From: Planctomycetaceae bacterium UBA2671 | GTDB lineage: Bacteria > Planctomycetota > Planctomycetia > Planctomycetales > Planctomycetaceae | Assembly (NCBI GenBank): GCA_002359185.1 | Contig: DEML01000041.1 | Span: forward strand, 108,839-129,363 | Length of the DNA stretch: 20,525 bases | Direction: 5' to 3' | In this document: piece by piece, positions 14,897-20,525 of the stretch | How the letters are laid out: each line of letters opens with the position of its first letter | How positions within the stretch are numbered: position 1 is the first letter of the stretch | Notes under the pieces: generated by a model | Told to the model about the DNA's origin: nothing | Seen by the model: only the letters and a program-made list of their open reading frames with translations | The model's database searches: none | Made by a program: the position numbers and the translations under genes

Positions 14897-15211
14897 CACC
14901 ACGGCTGTTCCATAGCAGAGAACTTCAGTCGCAGAATCGACAACTTCCGAGGCATCGTAACGGACGCCGACGATCGCATTGGCTCCGAGTTCCCGAGCGT
15001 GTTCCAGCATCTGTTCGTAGGCTTGCTCCCGTGCCTGTTCACACATTTGTCCGTAGGCCCCGATCTTTCCGCCAATCATTTGCTTCAAACCGCCAAGAAC
15101 TCCTTGAGAGATCGTCGGAGCACGCACGATGATCCCTCGAACTAGACCTTTGTATTCCACAATTCGATATCCCTCGATTGTAAATGTCGTAGTCACTTGA
15201 ATATCCATCAT
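14885..15211 (-). CDS. YbjQ/UPF0145-family protein
   Basis: A 108-residue protein matching the YbjQ family: MDIQVTTTFTIEGYRIVEYK at the start, GLVRGIIVRAPTISQGVLGG, then 'GGKIGAYGQMCEQAREQAYE', and a C-terminal 'ARELGANAIVGVRYDASEV' leading to 'EVLCYGTAVVI'. The family forms a small ring-like pentamer in solved structures and is sometimes called 'heavy-metal-binding', but its function is not established. ATGs lie in tandem at 15211 and 15208. The AAGAAGGA sequence upstream is better spaced for 15208 (5 nt), so the first Met is probably not used. It converges on the ECF sigma gene with a 4-bp overlap. Confidence 0.93.
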   Translation of the reverse strand: MMDIQVTTTFTIEGYRIVEYKGLVRGIIVRAPTISQGVLGGLKQMIGGKIGAYGQMCEQAREQAYEQMLEHARELGANAIVGVRYDASEVVDSATEVLCYGTAVVITS

Positions 15212-15580
15212 AATCCTTCTTGATCTGCTATTGCATGAATGAGTTTGAATAGAGACTTGCTTTTATCAGCTTTTGAATAATCAATCTAAGAGATTTTGTC
15301 AGCGAATTACTTTCTAAACGAAACTTTTCAGACGAATGCTTGTTTAATCTCTTGACGAACTAACGGGGAAGGTGTGCGCAGAGATCAAACTTTTTGTGAT
15401 GCCGTTATCGAGAACAATCTGCGAAATCGTTGCAATTGACACAGTTTGTCAAATTCAATTCGTGAATCCTCTCGATTTCCCAGTAAAATCGACCAGACGT
15501 CGATACATAAAGTAAGCCTCCTGTTAATCAGGTCGTCATTGCTGCATTTCGATTCAAGACGATGCCTGCTGGTGAAAATC
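15212..15580. other. Intergenic leader upstream of the secretin-like gene
   Basis: This 369-bp divergent spacer lies between the YbjQ-family gene (minus) and the secretin-N-domain gene (plus). It contains two palindromes of identical geometry (6-5-6): TTGACA/TGTCAA at 15436-15452 and ATCGAC/GTCGAT at 15488-15504. An upstream in-frame TTG at 15446 would extend the secretin-like gene through both; I reject that because the signal peptide starts at 15581. Confidence 0.5.
15436..15504. promoter_or_regulatory. Two 6-5-6 palindromes, candidate operators
   Basis: TTGACA-N5-TGTCAA (centre 15444) and ATCGAC-N5-GTCGAT (centre 15496) have the same length and spacer, and their centres are 52 bp apart, about five helical turns, 85-137 bp before the secretin-like start. 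This spacing would suit a cooperative dimeric regulator. TTGACA could also be a -35 box, but no good -10 follows at 16-18 bp. Confidence 0.3.
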
Positions 15581-18538
15581 ATGTTCAATAAAACTGCAAA
15601 CTGGATTCTCCTGACTTTTCCTGCTGTTTTTATGATGGGCATAATGACAGTCTCTGTTCAGGCTCAAAATGAACCACCGGCAGGGAATGGTGGGGATTCT
15701 CTGGAATCTTTACTCGATCTGTTTGGAGAAGGGCCTCCGCCGGAAAAGCCGGCGACTCCGGCCCCTGCTTCGACATCTAGCACTCCCGGTGAACCGCCAA
15801 AATTACCAGAGCCTGTTCAAGTCATTCCTTCCCCTGCAGATTCGTCGGCTTCTCAGCCCATGCCAACAGGCGAAATGTTTCGCGAAGCTCCTGCCGGAAC
15901 TTTGCAATTCAACTTCCGTTATGCAAACTGGGAAGATGTTCTGCGGACGCTGGCTGATGTTTCCGGTTTAACACTCGACATGCAGACCACTCCGCCCGGC
16001 TCTTTCTCCTATTTTGATAAAGAACCAAAGACGCCGGTTGAAGCTCTCGATATTCTCAACGGATATCTGATTCAACGGGGCTACATTCTGGTACGACGAG
16101 ACAAGTTTTTGATTGTCGCCAGCATCGAAAATGGCATCCCAGCGAATCTGGTGCCGACGATTGATCTGGAAGAACTCCCGAACCGGGGGAGCAATGAATT
16201 GATTCGCGTCGTTTTTGACTTGAATACGACACGAGCAGAAGATCTGGTAGAAGATGTTCGTAGTCAACTCGGCCCCCAGGGCGAAGTCGTTTCCATGGGT
16301 GCAACGAATCGCCTGGTTGTGACAGGACTTGGACAAAACCTGCGTCGTGTCGATAAATTACTGGCAGGATCGAAGCTGGCCGCTGGCCCGAACGATTTGA
16401 ACTTTCGGGCATTCACCCTCAAACATATCCCAGCTGCGGATGCCGAGCCGACGATTCGCGCATTACTCGGCGTGCAACTTTCGATGGATGGCAGTTCGTC
16501 TTCCTCATCACGTAGTAGTCGAGGTGGATCCGATCCTCGTTCCCAATTCATGGAAATGATGGCTCAACGAATGCGTGGCGGAGATGATGGTGGCCGAGGT
16601 CGTGGGGATTCAGGACGTTCGGATAGCAGTTCCAGTTCGAGTTCCACCGATGGTCAGGCCCGTATCACTGTCGATAGCCGCACGAACAGCCTGCTGATCG
16701 CAGCTAAACAAGCTGACCTGTTAATCGTCGAACAGGCAATCGAACAGATCGATCTCCCTGCCAGAGAAGGGCAGACACAGTTCAAAGAAACGGGCGGGAT
16801 GGTGCTGCGAGTTTATGAAATTGAAGATGGCGAACTCGATGAAATTGCTCAAACCCTGATGGCGATGGTTCCCGGTGTGATGATCAATGAAGATGACCGG
16901 GCAGATGTGTTGCATGTTGTCGGCACCGAAGCATCACAGCGGGAAATTGCTGAACTGATTCGGACCATCGTCGGGAAAGGATCTGCGAATGATGTTGGTA
17001 TTGTGCCGCTGTTTCGGCTTGATCCCGACTGGGCTTTGCTGACACTTTCCAACTTATTTGCCAACGAATCCGAACCACCAATTATTCAGCCCGATCTATA
17101 TGGGCAGAATTTGATTGTTCGCGGCAATTCTGATCACTTGCTGCAGGTTAAAACATTGATTCTGCAGATGTCTCAGGCTGCAGGTAATCAGCAGGAAATC
17201 TTTGGAGTAAATTCCGGACCTGTCCGTCAGATTCCACTTGGTGGTCAGGACCCAGCCGATTTGCTGCCGATGCTGCAGCAGATGTGGAAATCCTCTGGTC
17301 GATCCCCTTTACGCGTAGTCCGTCCTGAAGACCGGGACCCGGTTCGTGAAGAGACGACAGAACCAAAGTCTCAGTCAGAGGAAAACGATTCGGTTCAATA
17401 TGATTCCAACACGTCACTCATGACCATTGCGGTCGTTTTTCAAACTGAAGAAAAAGCAGAAGAACCAAAGTCAGAGGAAAAGAAGTCATCACCTGAAGAG
17501 GAAACAGGCATCTCGCTGACGATCATTGGCGACCAGTTGATTATCTCTGGTCAGAATGAAACTGAGTTGAATGCTCTGCAATCAATGATCACGAAAATCC
17601 TGCAGCAATATGCGTCCAAAACGAAATGGACGATTTATTATCTGCGAGCTTCCGAAGCGACTGCGACTGCTGAAATGCTGCGTCAGTTGTTTCCCGATAT
17701 CGATGTTTCAGGCACAACTTCCAGCACAACGACTTCCTCATTCGGATCTCGTTTAACGACACAAGCAGCCGTTCAACCGGTCACTGCTGAAAGCATTCGA
17801 ATCATTCCAGAAACCCGCAGTAACGCTCTCTATATTTCTGGACCTGCTGATCGGGTTCGGGAAATTGAAGATGTGCTGCGAGTACTCGACAGTTCCGAAC
17901 TGCCTGAGTCGTTTCGAGATCGTATTGCCCGAAGTATTCCAGTGAAGTATGCGAGCGTGGAAGATGTAGCCGGAGTGTTGAAAGAAGTATTCGTCGATTT
18001 GCTCCCCCAGCAAACCCAGAATCGACGCGGTCCGGGTGGCGGGGACGAAGGCGGAACAAGCCTGGTCGCCGGGGAACTGACTCTCGGTGTTGATTCCAAC
18101 ACAAGTCAGATTATCGTCTCCTGCAATGAAACTCTGTTTCGTCAGGTTGAAGAACTGGTCCAGTCTCTGGATGAAGCCGCCCGCGAAGCCAAGCGAACAG
18201 TACGGGTTGTGAATCTCGATTACGCCAATGCGTCCGATGTTCAAAGAACATTGGGAACACTTATCCCCAAAGTCACCTTCTCGACAAGTTCATCGGGGCG
18301 AGTTTCATCCTCAACCAGTAACTCCAATAACAGCAGCAATAACAGCAGTTCAAATTCTTCATCCAGTTCCCGTGATGGCGGAAGTGATCGTTCATCAAGC
18401 AGCAGCGACGATTCTCGTCGACGCTTTTTCGAAGACATGATGAGACGTCGCTCTGAAGGAGGCGGAGGTTCGCCATTTGGTGGAGGATCTCCCTTTGGTG
18501 GCAGCCGTGATGGCGGAGATCGTGGAAGAGGCCGATGA
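15581..18538 (+). CDS. Exported multi-domain secretin N-domain protein lacking a visible secretin barrel
   Basis: A 985-residue protein (counted from ATG 15581) with a signal peptide (MFNKTANWILLTFPAVFMMG and onward, predicted cleavage after VSVQAQ) and a Pro-rich linker. An STN/N0-like domain follows (about 107-185, FRYANWEDVLRTLADVSGL). Then come about seven secretin-N (NolW-like) units, for example 'RVVFDLNTTRAEDLVEDVRS', 'FTLKHIPAADAEPTIRALLG', 'YYLRASEATATAEMLRQLFP', 'IPVKYASVEDVAGVLKEVF', each ending in strands like 'NSLLIAAKQADLLIVEQAIE'. A Ser-rich insertion (about 304-357) and a Ser/Asn/Gly/Arg tail (900-985) interrupt or end domains. The secretin pore domain expected at the C-terminus of a GspD is not visible. 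The gene is 270 bp upstream of a GspE-type ATPase, which suggests a type II secretion/pilus-like periplasmic scaffold. GGTG 6 nt before ATG 15581 and the signal peptide decide the start. Confidence 0.85.
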   Translation: MFNKTANWILLTFPAVFMMGIMTVSVQAQNEPPAGNGGDSLESLLDLFGEGPPPEKPATPAPASTSSTPGEPPKLPEPVQVIPSPADSSASQPMPTGEMFREAPAGTLQFNFRYANWEDVLRTLADVSGLTLDMQTTPPGSFSYFDKEPKTPVEALDILNGYLIQRGYILVRRDKFLIVASIENGIPANLVPTIDLEELPNRGSNELIRVVFDLNTTRAEDLVEDVRSQLGPQGEVVSMGATNRLVVTGLGQNLRRVDKLLAGSKLAAGPNDLNFRAFTLKHIPAADAEPTIRALLGVQLSMDGSSSSSSRSSRGGSDPRSQFMEMMAQRMRGGDDGGRGRGDSGRSDSSSSSSSTDGQARITVDSRTNSLLIAAKQADLLIVEQAIEQIDLPAREGQTQFKETGGMVLRVYEIEDGELDEIAQTLMAMVPGVMINEDDRADVLHVVGTEASQREIAELIRTIVGKGSANDVGIVPLFRLDPDWALLTLSNLFANESEPPIIQPDLYGQNLIVRGNSDHLLQVKTLILQMSQAAGNQQEIFGVNSGPVRQIPLGGQDPADLLPMLQQMWKSSGRSPLRVVRPEDRDPVREETTEPKSQSEENDSVQYDSNTSLMTIAVVFQTEEKAEEPKSEEKKSSPEEETGISLTIIGDQLIISGQNETELNALQSMITKILQQYASKTKWTIYYLRASEATATAEMLRQLFPDIDVSGTTSSTTTSSFGSRLTTQAAVQPVTAESIRIIPETRSNALYISGPADRVREIEDVLRVLDSSELPESFRDRIARSIPVKYASVEDVAGVLKEVFVDLLPQQTQNRRGPGGGDEGGTSLVAGELTLGVDSNTSQIIVSCNETLFRQVEELVQSLDEAAREAKRTVRVVNLDYANASDVQRTLGTLIPKVTFSTSSSGRVSSSTSNSNNSSNNSSSNSSSSSRDGGSDRSSSSSDDSRRRFFEDMMRRRSEGGGGSPFGGGSPFGGSRDGGDRGRGR

Positions 18539-18550
18539 TAGACTCCGTAC

Positions 18551-18569
18551 GACAGGCATCCTGCCTGTC
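18551..18569. repeat. 8-bp stem, 3-nt loop hairpin after the secretin-like gene
   Basis: GACAGGCA (18551-18558) and TGCCTGTC (18562-18569) pair perfectly around the loop TCC, 12 bp after the stop codon. It could terminate transcription (only a short T-run follows, TGATTTT), but its 8-3-8 geometry is the same as the palindromic units at 18590-18687, so it may be a repeat-family member. Confidence 0.6.
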
Positions 18570-18589
18570 TGATTTTGGTAAAATTGTGT

Positions 18590-18687
18590 GTGCCACGGCT
18601 CTGTGAGCCGTGTTTCTTGGGGTTGTTACAACAATGTGAGTGAGTGGAACAAGTCCGCACAATGCACGGCTCACAGAGCCGTGGCAC
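18590..18687. repeat. Paired palindromic (REP/BIME-like) repeat, copy 2
   Basis: Two 23-bp arms (18590-18612 and 18665-18687) are exact reverse complements, separated by 52 bp. Each arm is GTGC plus a hairpin with stem CACGGCTC/GAGCCGTG and loop TGT (or ACA on the other strand). The GTGCCAC head is shared with the pair at 4836-4907, whereas the stem sequence differs. This is a small dispersed element between the secretin-like and GspE genes; a role as a terminator, RNA-stability element or mobile element cannot be settled from sequence. Confidence 0.85.
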
Positions 18688-18808
18688 TTTTGTTGTAAAA
18701 CATTTCTTGTTCAACGCGTGCCCAAGATCCCATTTAAAATGAAATAAATATCATAATCACACTTAACGTCTGCAAACCTGTCACGCAAATTCTCTGAACG
18801 ACTCCACC

Positions 18809-20497
18809 ATGAATCTCGAACCACTTCTCCAGCGAATTTTAACTCCTGAAAACTGGGAACAGTTGCAATCGCTGGTGGAAGCTGATGGAATGCGGGCGGA
18901 TGAAGTGGCGATTGAGTCGGGACTTCTCAACGAAGACCAATGGCTGGCAGCGATTGGTGAAGAATTCGGGCTGGATGTCGTCAATTTGCGGAATCAGGAA
19001 ATCGATCGCGAACTGCTCGCCCGCTTTCCGACGAAAACAATTTTCCGTCATGAATTGCTGCCGTATGCTCGAATCAATGGACATGCTCAGGTCGCCGTCG
19101 GTGATCCTGCTCACCTCGAACTGGTCGATGAACTAAGTACGCAAAGCGGAATTCCACTCATTCCCGTGCTTGCCAGACGTCGTGAAATCGCCGAGAAAAT
19201 TCGCGAACTTCTTGGAGTAGGCGGAGACACCATCAATGAACTGGTTCGCATTCAAAGCGATGAAGACGATTTCGATCCGCTCGAAGGGCTCGATCACGAA
19301 CAGGGAGAGTTGGCTGAATCTGCCCAGGCACCTTCTGTTATTCGGCTCGTCAATGAACTGCTCGTTGAAGCGGTCAATCAGAAGGCGAGCGATGTGCATA
19401 TCGAGCCTCATGAAAAAGGGCTCGTCATCCGCTTCCGAGTCGACGGTATGCTGCGAATACAGGCGGTTCCCCCGGAGATCAATCGGTTTGCCGGGGCGAT
19501 TGTCACCCGCATGAAAATCATGTCCCGACTCAACATAGCCGAAAAGCGGCTGCCTCAGGATGGTCGCATCAAATTGCGAGTTGCCGGGCGTGAAATTGAT
19601 GTGCGTGTATCAATCATTCCGATGATCCACGGCGAAGGCATCGTGCTGCGACTGCTCGATAAAGATCGCATGGTGTTCGATCTCGAACACGTTGGAATGC
19701 CAGCAGAGATCCGTAAGCCGTTCAATCAATTGATCCGCCTCCCCCACGGTATCATCCTGGTGACCGGTCCAACGGGGAGCGGAAAATCGACAACGCTTTA
19801 CAGTGCGTTGAATGAAATCAAATCGCCCGAGACGAAAATCATCACGGTCGAAGATCCGGTGGAATATCATTCTTCGGGTATCAGTCAGATCCAGGTGCAC
19901 TCGAAAATCGGCCTGACATTCGCAGCCGGTCTTCGCAGTATTCTGCGTCACGATCCCGATGTGATTCTGATTGGGGAAGTCCGCGATGGCGAAACCGCCA
20001 TCTCTGCCATTCAAGCTTCATTAACGGGTCACCTTGTCTTCAGCACACTGCATACAAACGATGCCCCGAGTGCGATGACGCGACTGATTGATATGGGAGT
20101 GGAACCGTATCTGGTCGCAAGTACCGTTGAAGGGGTACTCGCACAACGCTTGATTCGCCGGCTCTGTCCACATTGCAAAGTCCCGCATGTTCCCCATGCA
20201 GAAGAACTTCCACTGGATTTCCGCAGTAACATTCCTCGCGAACTTTTTCAAGCTGTTGGCTGCCGCGAATGTTCAGAAATTGGATACAGCGGACGAATCG
20301 GCATTTATGAGCTGATGCAGAACGATAACACGATTCGTGAATTGACGATCAACCGTGCCTCAGCCGGAGTTATCCGCTCGCATGCCATCAAAGAGGGAAT
20401 GTCCACTCTCCGTCAATGCGGCTGGGATCTCGTCACCAAAGGAGTGACCAGCGTAGATGAAGTTCTTCGCGTCACCAAGGGTGACAGTTTGAGCTGA
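18809..20497 (+). CDS. gspE: GspE/PulE/PilB-type secretion ATPase
   Basis: A 562-residue cytoplasmic traffic ATPase that powers assembly of the pseudopilus in type II secretion (or a type IV pilus). It has an N-terminal GspE-N region (about 1-140, including LPYARINGHAQVAVGDP), the core opening SASDVHIEPHEKG-like as KASDVHIEPHEKGLVIRFRVD (written in two parts: KASDVHIEPHEKG, LVIRFRVDG), Walker A GPTGSGKST (about 320-328), an Asp box in VEDPVEYH, Walker B ILIGEVRDGETA (about 386-397), the His box FSTLHTNDAPSA, and a zinc-binding tetracysteine as CPHC (453-456) and CREC (485-488). Length is typical of the family. No clear ribosome binding site precedes ATG 18809. Its gspF/pseudopilin partners would be expected downstream, beyond the window. 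Confidence 0.95.
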   Translation: MNLEPLLQRILTPENWEQLQSLVEADGMRADEVAIESGLLNEDQWLAAIGEEFGLDVVNLRNQEIDRELLARFPTKTIFRHELLPYARINGHAQVAVGDPAHLELVDELSTQSGIPLIPVLARRREIAEKIRELLGVGGDTINELVRIQSDEDDFDPLEGLDHEQGELAESAQAPSVIRLVNELLVEAVNQKASDVHIEPHEKGLVIRFRVDGMLRIQAVPPEINRFAGAIVTRMKIMSRLNIAEKRLPQDGRIKLRVAGREIDVRVSIIPMIHGEGIVLRLLDKDRMVFDLEHVGMPAEIRKPFNQLIRLPHGIILVTGPTGSGKSTTLYSALNEIKSPETKIITVEDPVEYHSSGISQIQVHSKIGLTFAAGLRSILRHDPDVILIGEVRDGETAISAIQASLTGHLVFSTLHTNDAPSAMTRLIDMGVEPYLVASTVEGVLAQRLIRRLCPHCKVPHVPHAEELPLDFRSNIPRELFQAVGCRECSEIGYSGRIGIYELMQNDNTIRELTINRASAGVIRSHAIKEGMSTLRQCGWDLVTKGVTSVDEVLRVTKGDSLS

Positions 20498-20525
20498 TCA
20501 TTTACAAGCACGAAGCCCAAGCGAG

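Noticed and set aside
15446..15580. Upstream TTG start that would lengthen the secretin-like protein by 45 residues
   Set aside because: The signal peptide starts at ATG 15581 with a nearby GGTG; the extension is not signal-like and would cover the palindromes.

Overview
The window looks like a chromosomal segment of a planctomycete (Planctomycetota), probably from the Planctomycetaceae-like lineages. This is inferred from gene content: tetrahydromethanopterin (H4MPT)-linked C1 genes (fae, mtdB) in a bacterium that also has a Hanks-type Ser/Thr kinase with a DWG Mg-binding motif and an extracytoplasmic sensor, an ECF sigma factor, a large HEAT-repeat lipoprotein, a Lys/Ala-repeat histone-like protein, and a secretin-N-domain giant next to a GspE ATPase. 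Many genes lack a clear Shine-Dalgarno sequence and intergenic gaps are long. The species cannot be named from this.

Layout. 69-500 (-): YkgJ-type cysteine-cluster protein. 972-2159 (+): bile acid:sodium symporter-family permease, whose tail overlaps the 3' end of the convergent kinase at 2024-4324 (-). After a 0.8-kb gap holding a paired palindromic repeat, 5119-5973 (mtdB) and 6146-6643 (fae) lie on the minus strand and diverge from an ATP-grasp gene at 7090-8316 (+). mnmA (8311-9465, -) converges on the ATP-grasp gene with a 6-bp overlap. A small histone H1-like gene (9605-9850, -) has a textbook terminator. A 1.3-kb gap without a convincing gene follows; it contains an orphan plus-strand terminator that may mark an unannotated small RNA.

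The right half is mostly plus strand: a 947-residue HEAT-repeat lipoprotein (11149-13992), an ECF sigma factor (14259-14888) convergent with a YbjQ-family gene (14885-15211, -), a 985-residue exported protein made of many secretin N-type domains but with no recognisable secretin barrel (15581-18538), a repeat-filled spacer with three hairpins, and a GspE/PulE ATPase (18809-20497).

Functionally, fae and mtdB carry out the first two steps of H4MPT-linked formaldehyde oxidation, and the ATP-grasp neighbour is a plausible cofactor-biosynthesis partner. The last two genes belong to a type II secretion/type IV pilus-like assembly. The least routine observations are the barrel-less secretin-like protein with its twice-used Ser-rich/FxxMM/Gly-Arg module, a family of 7-8-bp stem, 3-nt loop palindromes arranged as inverted pairs, a 13-bp perfect hairpin inside the ATP-grasp gene, the non-RD (Asn-Cys-Asp) catalytic loop of the kinase, and the orphan terminator.
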